In this document: in pieces, positions 51,553 to 63,254 of the stretch
Position numbering within the stretch: position 1 is the first letter of the stretch
How the letters are laid out: every line of letters starts with the position of its first letter
NCBI GenBank assembly: GCA_963575645.1
Contig: OY754473.1
Span: 5,208,001-5,272,000, forward strand
Source of the DNA: Xanthostigma xanthostigma
Lineage: Eukaryota; Arthropoda; Insecta; Raphidioptera; Raphidiidae
Length of the DNA: 64,000 nt
Direction of reading: 5' to 3'
Program-made: the position numbers and the translations under genes
Notes under the pieces: model-generated
Seen by the model: only the letters and a program-made list of their open reading frames with translations
The model's database searches: none
What the model was told of the DNA's origin: nothing

Positions 51553-53034
51553 TACAGTTACAAGTTTAGAATTTACAATTTATTTTTTTTCTGTAAATAA
51601 ACTCTTATTAATTTTTCTAGCTGTCATTTTTTGACATTTCGTTAAGCTGTGTTTACAACCCATATATTTACAACCGTAGAATATAACTCAGAGAACATAT
51701 AACTAAGATAGAAACAACGGAAGAACGCCACGCCAAGTGTGGCGTAGCGCCTCTAGTGGCCACTAGCACGTTTTCTACTATGTTAACGCCACTGCGACGG
51801 TGACGGCGTTAAGTGGAGTTGTCGCCACAGTAGATATCACTAATGTGACATCTAACAGAAAAAGTTAAACTACCTATGCGTTTCAAAAGTTTTTCTCGTA
51901 AAGAGCGCCAATATATACACTATCGTTATGCTAGAGACATCTGACGGAGTTTTATCAAAGCTAATAGTTTGGACTTTTCTGCGCTTTAGTAGTTTTTCAT
52001 AGACATGTCCTACTCCTAAATGGAATTTGTATTGTCTCTGATGGAATACGTTTACTATATTGTACAAGGTACATATTTTTTAAAGGACTTTTCTATGCGA
52101 AACATATACAGCTAAAAATTCTGATAAGGATTAAATTTCGAATATCCAAAGATCAAGTTTAGTGGGCTTGTAGAAAATGACACACCATAGTCACCAAGCC
52201 CCTCCGTTTCTTCATATCAGAGATAGGGCCATTCAAAGTGAATTTCTGGAAACTCTGGAATACGCATTGGATGCATTCAAAATTCGGTGTACTGTGTATG
52301 TTCTCTGATGTAAACTAAGTTATCTTGCAAATTTTCGTAATAATATAGACACATTTAGTTTTCTTGTGATTTTACTTGAGTATTAATAAAGATTTTTTGA
52401 CATACAACACAAAGTGATGTTTTATTTAGTAGGAAACTTGCAATAGATTATTTCATTGAGTAAAACGTCCTAAATCCAGTAGTTCAATATGCCTTAATTT
52501 TAGTTTTAGCACGTTTTCGATGAATAATAAATGTACGAGGTTTGAATTTTGAAACTCAAAATACGAGATTTTAGCTGCATATGTATGAGAATTTTTTTTC
52601 AGGGCTGGCAACCCTGGCCGGTCCTGTCCAACTCCTAGCTGTCATGGCTGGAAGAAAATAAATGTGTTGATAAAACATGGCGAGATATTTTGTATTATTA
52701 TAATTTATTAATTTTGATTTATAAAAATATTCTTAATAACTATAAAATTTTGTGAATGTTTTGTGACAGAAATTACAATCGTTCAGGATAATGTGCAATT
52801 CTGCCTTGTAATTTCATTGGTAATCTAACAATTTTTTTTATATTACAATTTCTTTTTATTATTTGTGTAGACTATTTTACATGAAACTTTTTGTGAATAG
52901 CATTAACAAAAAGGGGTTTAATAGCATTTATTTACGTTATTTTATTTTTTATTCTTATTTTGTATAGGTTATAAATTAACCTATACGTATAGATTATATA
53001 AATAAAAATAAAGTTGTCATTTACTTTATAAACC
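51553..53034. promoter_or_regulatory. Divergent intergenic region between TMEM237 and RD-protein genes
   Basis: The region probably holds both promoters. At 51733-51770 GCCACGCCAAGTGTGGCGTA and GCGCCTCTAGTGGCCACTAG form G+C-rich short palindromes; the latter is one base short of a CTCF-type core. No TATA box could be assigned. From about 52100 to 53000 nothing was recognised. Confidence 0.4.
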
Positions 53035-55284
53035 ATGGAAAGTGAGACAGTTTGTGCCGATGAAAATAAAAAAATTGAAAAAATGAGTGACACTGAGAAA
53101 ACCGAACAAACAGTTCAGTCTGAAAAAGTTAAACCGGACTCTAAAGATGAAAAGACAGCGGAGCCCCCTCAGTATGCAGACGATAACGACGAGCTGGATT
53201 TGCCGGACAACTTTTTCGATGATTTTGAAAATAAAGATTTTATGGAAGGGCTCAACGTAGTAGATAGTTGGGTTGGAGATGACAACGATTCGAAAAAAAG
53301 TACAAACAGTGATTTCAGTCGTATATCGGTGGATCGGCTTTTAGACAGTCCCGAGTGTATGTCGGATGAAAATACAAGTAATTTCGATCTACGTGAACGT
53401 TTGTCGAGACTGAAACGTCCCTATAGTTCGACCAAAGTTAGTATTTTCGATAGACTAGGTCTGGGCCTTTTAGAAAGAAAAAGTCCAATAGAACTAAGCC
53501 CGTACAACATACGAGATCTAAGTCCGTTAGATAGTCTCCGTCGAAGCATGGAAAGACGGGATCGTAGTCCTTACGACAAGAGAGATCGCGTTCCTTACGA
53601 CAGAAGAAATCGAAGTCCTTTCGGCAGACGAAATCGTTCACCGTACGACAGAAGAGATCGGAATTCTTTCGATAGAAGAAACCGCAGTTCGTACGACAGG
53701 CGAGATCGAAGAAATCGTAGTCCATTTGATCGTCGTCATCGAAGCTCAAAGGACAGAAGATGCGATAAGCCGAGGCACAGTAAAGAATATAAAGGTCCGT
53801 CTCTGGAAAACGTGAGTCATAGTAGAGAGAAACAAAGTGACAAGGAGGAAACACTGAAAGATGATAAGGATGATAAAGCCAACAAGAGCGCCGAAGACAT
53901 TGATAAAACGTCAGAGAAATGTTCCAGACGTGATCCTGTACTTACCAAACGCGATATATTGAAGGACATCGACAGATGCGTTAAGAACAAAGAACATAAA
54001 GTAGTAGAAGAAAAAGTAAAACTCGCCGAGACGGGTTTAGTTCCGCCCGGAACAGAAATGGAGGGCATGCTAGGTAAAATCAAAGTGCTGGAAGTGAAGA
54101 AACCGATAGAAAAAGTTAGAATTGACAAACCGAAAGAAACCACCGAACGCGTGAGGAACAAATCTCCGTTGAAAAGTTCAGCGAGAGATAAGCGTAAAAT
54201 CGAAGAACGGAGGCAATTTATCTCTACGAGAAATAGGTTTTCTAATACTCGATACGATAACAGACCGAGACTCAGAGACAGATCGCCTATTCATCCGTCT
54301 CGTCGTAGCATAGAACGACAACTGCATCAAAGACAAAAACAACGAGCAAACGAGTTATCTCCTATCTCCGATTTGAGGTTATCAAAGTCCCCTAGGAGCC
54401 TAAGTTTAAGTCCGGTGTCCGCACATTCGGAAAGAGAAAGCTGGTTGCGTTCGAAGGAACGATTGCGAAGAAAATCGCCGACGTCTACGAGAAACAAGCG
54501 ATCTCGTTCGAGACAGCGTAAGGACTCGGAATCTTTCCGCCAGGAGTTGGTAAATATAATGAATAAGCCGTCGACATCGACTCAATCGAATCAGTTCATT
54601 TATCAAAGTCCTTTTCCGACTCAAAACCAGCGTCCTTTCCAATCTCAAGTTTCACCTAGCATGGCAGGTCCTCATAGCATGCCGAGCTCCCATAATATAC
54701 CCGGTCCGGTCAATATGGCCGGACCACCCAACATGGCAGTGCCACCAAACATGGGAGGTCTGCCTAACATGCCCGGTCCGATGCCCATGTTTGAAAATCC
54801 CCCCCCTATGCATAATATGCAGATGGTGGCAAATCCTATGATTAATATGAGTCCGGCAGCGCTGGGAGCTAACATAGTGCACATGATGCAACCGAACATG
54901 GTGGCACCGGGTCCCGTCATCAACCAATTCGGTATGAACGAACCTTTTCCGATGCCGCACGGCATGATGCCGCAGAATCAACATCAAATGATGCCGCAGA
55001 ATCAACGTCAAATGATGCCGCAGAATCAACATCAAATGATGCAAATAATCGAAGGGCCCTCCCCGCAAATGTGTCCGCCGCCGGAAATGTGCCCTCCTCC
55101 GGAGATGTGTCTGCAGCCTCAGATGTGTCCGCCGCCGGAAATACGCCCGCCGCCCCAAATGTGCCCGGCACCTGACAATTCTCGATTTATTCAGAACAAT
55201 TTGATGATCGATGATCATAAACATAACCCGCGTCCTGGACTCAAGATCTTAGGCAACAATCAAGCAGTAAACGATGTTTCAAAA
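53035..55284 (+). CDS. RD-protein exon 1
   Basis: 750 codons; donor AAA/GTAAAT at 55285. Without splicing the frame would run only 11 codons more, through FFLFHKYY, which is intron-like. Confidence 0.85.
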
Positions 55285-58200
55285 GTAAATATCTTCTTTC
55301 TGTTCCATAAATATTATTAATTAATATTTTTGATAGTTCGTATCGATTTTGGAGACAGTTGCTGATATCGTTTTCCAAACAGTTAATATTTTGTTGTTTT
55401 TTAGCTCTTCGAAGACAAGAAGATCAGCTTGTCAGATTTTCTTACAGTTTCTGCAGGTACATTTCAATTTTACCTATTTGATAATAGATTTTTTTCCAGC
55501 TATTGCACATTTTCTTTTTTCTCTTCAATTTTTTTCTTGAAGTTGAAAATCCCCTGAATAATATCTCAATGTCAAATAACTGTAACTATTTTAACAGTTT
55601 TTTTTGCAGTCAAAATATCGCAACATCTAAATATTCAAAACGAAAACTCGAGTGTTATTTTTTTTGCGAATTAGACATAAGAATTATAGTAGATAAAAAT
55701 GTATATGTATGTTTTAGTTAATTTTTAAACATACTTTAAATTTTATAATTTCCTGCCATGTTTTATTTTTCATATACGAAATTTCTTAAACGATTTTATT
55801 GAATCGTGTTTTGTTTTTCAAATGTTTTCATACATAATTTGTAATGTCATTATCTGACATCAAGTTGTGTCTGTAATAGGCCCCACTCACGATCACACTT
55901 CATGCAACAGTTCAGTGTTCAAACTTATAGTTCAGTGAAGCATGATAGTGTGTGGGACAAATAAACACTGAAACCAACACTGAAGTCAAGCATGAACTCA
56001 TCAAATGCATCTTGATTTTTGAACGACTTCAGTGTTCAGTGTTCAAGTAAACTGTTGTGTGTGTGGGTGTTTTTCAGTTCAGTTTTTGGAGTTCTGTGTT
56101 TTGTACAACTAGAAGCCAAAAATCTCAATGTTGCTGCCTTTCTTGTGCAGAAATAGATTTTCACATATTTGTGTCCTGGTTCTTAATAAATAGGGTAACT
56201 AATTCCAGTAAATAATTGTAAGTTAATTCATTCATTCGTAAATAATTATTGCAATCAAGCGGCTCAAGATGTAATTCATTAATCAAATAAACATGACTTC
56301 TTGAATCACGCATTTCTAATCAATTTTTCACCCATATTCTTCTTTTTTTTTCTTATTTCTCTGTTTTAAATACAATCCCATAGCTCTGAACAGCCAATCC
56401 TCACCATTTAAATTACTCATTTAGTTCTTATTAATGAACTATACTCTATAGTATAATATTATAGTGTGTATATAATATAATATATCTTATGTATCTATAC
56501 TCGACGAGTGTATGCCAACAACTGAACCAAACTGAACACAAAAAATTTAAAAAACTGAGCAGTTTGCATGAACTGTGTGTGGTGCCAGTCAGTCTTTCGA
56601 TTAATCTGTCCAACTTCACTGAACACTGAACTGTGGCATGAAGTTTGATCGTGAGTGGGGCCTATAAGAACAAAATATTGTTATTGGCGCTGTTCTTACA
56701 TAAATAGCTGTATATTTTAAGTTTTAACGTATTTTAATCTAAATTATATAATTGACATTTATTGTTACAGTAGCCCTAAACATGTTTAGTCTTTATTTAT
56801 ACCGATATTCTGTGTACTTATCAAATATTTACTATATCTAATTGATTTTTCTTTTGATTAGATTGTGGCAAAACACTGTCTTCTAGTGTAGAAAATAAAA
56901 TAAGAGGTGAGTCGACATGTTTTAAATACGTGAGTTTGGTTGTCCAGTTCCAGGCGTCCCAAACGGCAACTCGACTTCCTCTTTTCTTGAGATCACCATC
57001 TGCCGGGACAGTGCAAAAGGTAGCCTAACCGCCGGCTCTGGGATTGCGCAAGAACCTTTGAATCAACGTGCCCCGGGTGCAATTTTCTCTTCGCACGGCC
57101 CCGCTAACTGCCAGAGCTACCTAGATCTAGGATACTTTCCCCAGTCCTTAGATTAGAACCTGAACGCCGAGGGTTCAATTCAACAAAAGCATAAATACTA
57201 ACTCGGCAATAGGAATACTCGTACGAAATTTTTTTTATCGTGTAGACCAGCAGTCGGCAACCTTTTAGCAAGCAAGGGCCACATAGTGGCAAATGGAAAT
57301 AAAGGCGCGCCGCACTTGTTCATAATTTTAATAATAGGTATTCGTGATATTAAAAATTAGAAAACATTTTATTTGAATTTTATTAAAAATTTAACTGAGA
57401 ACTTCAAAATAGAACTGTTCTTTTACAAAAATTAGTGTGACGTTTGAGGTTGTATTTGAGTGGCTATTTGCTGTATGTTAGCTTCCAGGTTTGTAGTTGC
57501 AATTCATAGAATAGCTCTCAAATGCTCATCTGTGAGACGGGAAGCATATTTATTTTTTCTGTAATTGAGAATCGAAAAGGTTTGTTCGCATAAGTACTAC
57601 CAAAAATTGTAATTAATTGCAGAGCAAACCTTTTCAATTGGTCATAATTAGATGACAAACTGACAGAAAAAACAAGATCTTTGATTTCAAAAAAAGAGTT
57701 TTTGAGAGTATCATTAGATTGGAGATCAATCACGTTCATTTGTAAATGACTAAGTACATCCTCAATATCATAAGAAAAGGATTTGTGAAAATTAATTTAA
57801 TTATTTATTTATGTAGGTAGGTATATAAGACTTAATTATAAAACAGTCACGGGCCGCAAGGTATAGGCCGCGGGTTGCCGACTCCTGGTGTAGACTGAAA
57901 ATATACTCAATCTAAACAAAACAGTGAATGGTTTGTTGAAGAACAACACTCGATTTAAATTGGCGTGCTATTTAGACGACGTGTGACGTCACTCAGTTCC
58001 ATTAATACAAAGCTTTTCTGACGTCAGCGGAAGTAGTGACGTCACAAAACCGTTAAAATAGTACGCCGTCTTTAATAAAATATCGAGCTTCAACGATTTG
58101 TTCAAAGTTTCTCAGATTACAGGATTTTATTCAAATTGACGTATATTTTCGTTCGACATGATAAAGATGCGATGAAAAAAAAAACCATACAAATATCTGC

Positions 58201-59971
58201 CCTGTCCTGTTTCGCCCTTAAAATGTCCCTTATTCGACAAGGTTGTCCGAGAAAAATAGCCAAGAACTTGAAAAGCAATATAGTTATTCCTCGCTACAAC
58301 ACGATTCATTTTGCTATAGCGTGATTTAATCACTATAGCAAACTTGCGGGGTTTTGCTACTTTTTCGCGCAGATGCTACTGAAGAAAGAATGTCTGAAAA
58401 TTAACTTTTTTCACAGCCCTTATGCACCTCCATATTACATATGTGATTTGCGCATGCGCACGGTAATAAAACATTTGAATGCCTAGAGCATTTGATGTTT
58501 AGCCGCGCATACAAAATGTTAACGGAAAATTGAAAGAAAATCTTGAATCGTGAAATATGATTTATTTTCTTTTTATGATTATCGAATAACAAACTGTTCT
58601 GTTGACATTATAGTTCGTGGTGGGTACCACGGGTGCAGGGTTGGCCTGCGGTACAAATCGGGCGAACCCGCCTCGTACCAGTTTTTCTACAATTATTTAT
58701 TTTGTACCTATTTTTACGTTCTGTCAAAACAATGTCGTCAAGTAGCTTGAGAATTGAGCAACCAGACACACTTTAGTAACGATATGTTTTTGTTAAGTGT
58801 AGATTCTAAACTATTTTTATAAATTAAAATGAAATCGTTAATGTGCGCAGTGATTTCAAGATGTCAAGATGCAATCAAAGCACTTACCCCGGGCTCACAA
58901 TTTTCAAATAAATTCATCCCGAAATGCGTCAACGCGAAGACGCAGCGCCAGGAAAGTACACAAAAGTGGAAGTCGCCGATTCGCAGACTTCCGGCAATTC
59001 GATTCAACTTTACGACGCCGGTTAAAAACGAACAGCGCAGTACCGTCTTTTACGACATGTGGAAGCTGTTGTTTTACATCGGATTGCCTCCATCGTCGCC
59101 CGTCATCGAACATCCTCGAACGCCGACGCCCGTTAACCACGTGCCGAGTTCGTCGTCGTCGATCAACGTCGAGTTCGGCAACAAGTTCGCTCAAACTGAA
59201 CCGATAAAGTGCGAAGTGTGCGAACTTCGCGAGTCTGTGAAGTTCTCGAGCGGCGGAACACAGACCGTAGAGAAGATCACGTACGACGTGGCGGTCCAAG
59301 TAAACTTAACGGAAGAAATGCAACCGAAGAAGGGCATTTTGAAAAATTCCGGCCTGTACACTTCGATTTCGCATATGACGCCAGCGCAGCTCTTGGAACT
59401 TCAGAATCCAAAATCGGCGTCGAACACAAACGATTCCAAAGAATGGAGCACTAAATCTAGCTCGTTAGATAAGTTTAATCCTGACGATTTTAATCCGTAT
59501 CTACCGAGGAATCAAACCTCTAATTTTGGTTCGGCCGATTTTAACCGCAGTACTGGTTTTAGTCCTTCGGATAAATTTAATCGGGAAACCTGTAATTTTA
59601 ATTCTCCCGATAAATTTAACCGCGAGCCTGAAAATAGAAACGCGACGTTCTCAAAGTTCCCTTCGTTTTCGACATCGCCTTACTCCAATCCGCCTTCCGC
59701 GTCAAATGCATCTTTTTCGATCCCTCCTCTTTTTTCATCGGCCTCGTCCAACTATGCGGCGATGGCCAAAAATCAGTTCGGTAGTATGCCCTCCAATTTC
59801 CCAAGCGGTAATAACACGACCGCTTACAATACCCAGGTTAATGCCCAACTTACGAACGCGGCAGATAAAAAAGTTATACCTGTTCTTAGTAGCGAGAGAA
59901 ATAATAATCCTGCGCTGCCAATAAATATGCAGGGGAGAAACAGACCTAGAAGACGCAGGAATAAGAAATAA
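53035..59971 (+). CDS. RD/RS-repeat nuclear-type protein, unnamed
   Basis: Four exons, 53035-55284, 55405-55456, 56862-56906 and 58851-59971, join in frame (phases 0, 1, 1) to 1,155 residues. Order: acidic start with LDLPDNFFDDFENKDFMEGL (about 58-77); basic repeats RSP(Y/F)(D/G)RR from 172 to 242; KRDILKDIDRCV and LAETGLVPPGTEMEG (about 305-350), which look conserved; Met/Pro/Asn-rich tract with four MMPQNQ(H/R)Q units (about 640-668) and CPPPEM repeats; ISLSDFLTVSA over the exon 2 junction; CEVC near 902; and an RPRRRRNKK end that could be a nuclear signal. RD/RS composition suggests RNA processing, but I cannot name the family. ATG 53035 follows in-frame A+T-rich leader; AATAAA at 60372. 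Confidence 0.8.
55405..55456 (+). CDS. RD-protein exon 2
   Basis: 52 nt, phase 0 to 1: LFEDKKISLSDFLTVSA. Acceptor GTTTTTTAG; donor GTACAT. Confidence 0.75.
55877..56664. mobile_element. PIF/Harbinger-type MITE in RD-protein intron 2
   Basis: TAGGCCCCACTCACGATCAC faces GATCGTGAGTGGGGCCTA, with TAA directly outside on both sides. Subterminal ACTTCATGC and TTCAGTGTTCA motifs are inverted as well. About 788 bp, no convincing coding. Confidence 0.8.
56862..56906 (+). CDS. RD-protein exon 3
   Basis: 45 nt, phase 1 on both sides: DCGKTLSSSVENKIR. Acceptor TTTTGATTAG; donor GTGAGT. Its size makes it a cassette that could be skipped in frame. Confidence 0.65.
57248..57887 (-). mobile_element. hAT transposon remnant in RD-protein intron 3
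   Basis: CAGCAGTCGGCAACC faces GGTTGCCGACTCCTG and the 8-bp duplication GTGTAGAC is exact (57240-57247, 57888-57895). The minus strand keeps the transposase C-terminus with frameshifts. Confidence 0.92.
57518..57739 (-). pseudogene. C-terminal fragment of hAT transposase
   Basis: MNVIDLQSNDTLKNSFFEI and LKRFALQLITIFGSTYAN resemble the hAT dimerisation region (LQSNDxLK ... FGSTYxCE), close to the ZBED5/SCAND3-like group. After GSTY the frame drifts. Non-functional. Confidence 0.75.
57960..58075. repeat. Short inverted repeat with three TGACGTCA-type sites
   Basis: GGCGTGCTATTTAGACGACG faces a complement ending AAATAGTACGCCGTC. Between them GTGACGTCAC occurs twice and TGACGTCA once. Possibly a tiny MITE. 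Confidence 0.5.
58851..59971 (+). CDS. RD-protein exon 4 (terminal)
   Basis: Acceptor ATGTGCGCAG, with a weak pyrimidine tract; TG completes a Val codon, then ISRCQDAIKALTPG. Contains KCEVCELRE, GGTQTVEKITYDVAVQV and FNR/DKFN-type repeats; stop at 59969. If this acceptor is wrong, the frame could also start at Met 58829 as a separate gene. Confidence 0.72.
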
Positions 59972-60636
59972 ACTTATTTAACGGGTTTGGAAAAATCTAT
60001 TATAAAAATGTATTTTTTTGTCAGTGACAGATGTGTCTACTGCTAATTGTTTATATGTCTTGAAATTGTATAATTAGTTAAGTTAATAATATAATATTTT
60101 CTGTAATTGTCATTTTGGTTACTGATTATTAATTTAAGTGTTTAGGAATACAATGTTTATATCAATGTAAGTGTTTCCTAACCTATGATTTATTCGGTGA
60201 CATTTTGTTTTGTGACTAGAATAGTTGACTTATTGCGCAGAATCTAACGAAAGGACAAAAGAAGATCGGCATATTATTGTGAAATGACGAATTCTGCCCC
60301 ATTTTGTGTTATTTTCTACAATATTTCAGAAACTTTTGAAAATGCCATCGTTGTGTAGTGTTTAAAAGTGAAATAAAGAACCTATGATATATCTTGTTAT
60401 GTACAAAAATTGTTTGTGGCGTACATTTGGAATTCTAATTTAGTTTACTGTTTTTTTTTTTTAATTTTCTTGGTTTTTATATAGCTACTTGTATTTTGAG
60501 GTATCAATCTCAGTTTTAGAGATGAGTGCAAGGTAGTAATTAATTTTATTTTATAATAATTATAATAAATAATGAATGAAATGTTAGATGGCCGTTTATG
60601 ATTTTTGTGTTTAATCCTCAAACAATTCCATTCGAC

Positions 60637-60886
60637 ATTTTGACGTGATAACGTCTTATAAATTGATGAAACACCGGCTGCACGCACGAAAAAGTGTCAC
60701 GTTCCGCTTGAGCATGCAAGCGAGAGCGCGGTATAAGCGATAGAGAGGCACGATTGGCCCAAGCGTCGGCTTGTACGCATTTCTCTCTCTTCTCGCGTGA
60801 CGTCAGAGAGTTCATCAATGTTTCTTTATGACGTTATCACGTAAAACTATCGTCCGTAAACCGACTTTACAGACAACCAATTTTTT
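60637..60886 (-). mobile_element. Family B MITE, copy 5
   Basis: Starts TTTTGACGTGATAACGTCTT, ends ACTTTACAGACAACCAATTT. Close to copy 2 (16497) in length and G+C-rich middle, on the other strand. Confidence 0.87.
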
Positions 60887-61574
60887 ACTTCGAAATTTCG
60901 TAAGAAAGTATGTTGGTCAAAAATTCGTGTTTGAAGCAGTGCCGTATCGAGAAATATTATTTAACAATCTTTTCATTATTCAATTTATAATTTATATTTT
61001 CGGTTTAGAACCACTATGTCAATCAAAAACTTGATTCGTTGTAAGTGTTTATAATCAGCAATAGACGAACCTGTACTTGATTTGTCGAAATCTGTTCGAA
61101 TGTCTTCTACAAACATGAGCATTTTACAATATTATAAAGACACTACGAATTGGGGTATATTAACCCGTACAAATATTTCTAGAGAAAATCGATTAATCAC
61201 AATATTCTGTAGTTGCCTTCGCATTTACATAAACGCTTCAGTCGACTGAAAACAAACTGTTTGGGTGAAATTCTGGACCGATTGTTCCAAAATGTATACC
61301 CACTTACCAAAACAGTATGGAAGTGTTCACAGCACTCCCCCGTGCTTTTTTGCCCTCCTGGATACGCCAATGCTTACGGCGTAAAAAAAGACAGAAGTAT
61401 ATGTTTGCACCCTAATGGTTCGATTGCGATTTTATTCCTATGCTCAGTATAGAATAAAAGTATAATTGCCTTTACCCGACGCACGACTTTTGACGTCTTC
61501 CTTCCCTAGCACTGCAAAAACCCGAATCGGCCCAATTTTTTCCCTGGCAAGAGTTTAATATTTATTATTAGCAT

Positions 61575-61813
61575 TCGGAACCCAAAGGAATGGTGAGACC
61601 TCTGCTGAGAAATGCGCTGAACTGTCCTAAGGAGGGTTTTTGACAGGTAAACTATGGAGGCATAAGGTAAACATTGACTTAGAAAAGCATGATGGAAGCT
61701 AGCCTAACCTCCATCATTCTTTTCGAAATCAATGTTTACCTGTCAAAAACCCCCCTTAGGACAGTTCGGCGCATTTCTCACCAGAGGTCTCACCATTCAT
61801 ATGGGGTCCGAAT
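61575..61813. mobile_element. Foldback MITE, family C copy 2
   Basis: ATTCGGAACCCAAAGGAATG at the left, CATATGGGGTCCGAAT at the right; both arms carry GACAGGTAAAC and CATGATGG. It is slightly longer than copy 1. Confidence 0.83.
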
Positions 61814-62085
61814 AGATTTGTTTCAGTCGTGGGATTCAACATTTCTCCACGAAAACAAAATTACTGTGAAATATTTTTAAACGAAACAATACACTATAAA
61901 TTTACACGATCGCGTATTATGGAACAACGTTTTGCATCAAATTTGATCCGATTAAATATTTAAAACAAAAACGCTTTGTCTGGAATTCGAAGCACTGTTG
62001 CAATATCATAATCAGTGGCGTGCTGTAACAGTTTTCACGGAGTTATCAAACGTTTATTCTATAATAGTCAAATTGTAATAATGGT

Positions 62086-62404
62086 ATAATACGCGCCACG
62101 GATCTAAAAGGTTCGTAAGTTAGTCACAAACAGCGTCGCAAAGGCACATTTTAGAGCCATTGATACTCCCAGCTACCTGCACGGAACGTGCGCTCGTCGG
62201 TGATTGCCCGTGATCGCTCGTTGCCTTTGTCACTTGTCGCTTTCCTGCTTTAAAGTACAGTCGAGTACGCTGTTGTCAAGTTGTTATTGTTATTTTAGTT
62301 TTGTTGAGTTGCGAGATTGTAGTTTTTCAACAGACTGTACAAGCGCAAGCCCGCATTCGCATCTAATTTCCGAGCCTTTTAGATTCGTGCAGGCGCGTAT
62401 TATA
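62086..62404 (+). mobile_element. Family A MITE, copy 7
   Basis: Starts ATAATACGCGCCACGGATCT, ends TTCGTGCAGGCGCGTATTAT, with a 3-bp insertion (CAG) in the right end. Confidence 0.88.
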
Positions 62405-62654
62405 CGGTTAACTCTCATGTCCGTCCTTTTAAAAATGGCAGACGACATGCCGCTGGTTGTGTAACGATGAATGCAGGGATAATTGACATTGTGACTGAGT
62501 ACATGCATACATATTACATAATATCTAGGATTAAGTGCATCGCAGTCCACAGAAAAGAAGTTACAGAGTATGCTTTTCATTTGCCCGACTGAAATGTACT
62601 TCTGTCGACGCCAAATGGAATGCTTCAAGAGATCTGCCCTGTGCCCTATACTAT

Positions 62655-62890
62655 AAAGGCCGCTGCACACGAGGCTGGTTTTGCCGCTGAACTCACTGCT
62701 TGGACTTGTGCTTGCTGGCTGCGAAGATGGAAGTGACGTCACGAGATGAACTTCAAAATTAGAATCGGAACCATTTTTCGTGCTTGTTTTGACAAAGAAC
62801 CTATCAGAAAACAATATCTTGTCACGTGGGCAAACAAACATGACGTCATAGTGTGTGTTCTGTTCAGAAAGTGTGATATTCTTGCACTGC
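62655..62890. repeat. Family G fragment
   Basis: Starts AAAGGCCGCTGCACACGAGG and carries TTTTTCGTGCTTGTTTTGAC and ATCTTGTCACGTGGGC blocks, as at 17614. The right end is missing. Confidence 0.65.
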
Positions 62891-62996
62891 GCGCCACGAT
62901 ACCCGAGGCGAAAGAATATCAAACTTTCGACCCTTGTGGTGTAATATACCATAAAGTTACGGACAACGCCGCTATTTCTGTATGGTCAACGTAAGA

Positions 62997-63254
62997 ATTC
63001 GGAACCCAAAGGAATGGTGAGACCTCTGGTGAGAAATGCGCCAAACTGTGTCCTAAGTTTTTGATATATCTATGGGTTTTTGACAGGTAAACATTGATTT
63101 AGAAAAGCATGATGAAGGCTAATCTAACCTCCATCATACCTTTCTAAGTCAATGTTTACCTTATGTCTCCATAGTTTATCTGTCAAAAAACCCCCTTAGG
63201 ACAGTTCGGCGCATTTCTCACCAGAGGTCTCGCCATTCCTTTAGATTCCGAATT
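62997..63254. mobile_element. Foldback MITE, family C copy 3
   Basis: ATTCGGAACCCAAAGGAATG at the left, CATTCCTTTAGATTCCGAAT at the right. The left arm has an extra TTTTTGATATATCTATGGG stretch. Confidence 0.83.

Noticed and set aside
53438..54161. Minus-strand frames of 138 and 114 codons opposite the RD-protein exon
   Set aside because: They are mirror readings of the repeated Arg/Asp codons; the plus frame is 761 codons long and continues through spliced exons.
54652..55224. 190-codon His/Arg-rich minus-strand frame
   Set aside because: It is the antisense of the Met/Pro-rich repeat of the RD protein.
58904..59299. 131-codon minus-strand frame and two plus-strand shadows inside RD-protein exon 4
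   Set aside because: They are shorter than the 374-codon spliced exon frame and have no domain or splice context.
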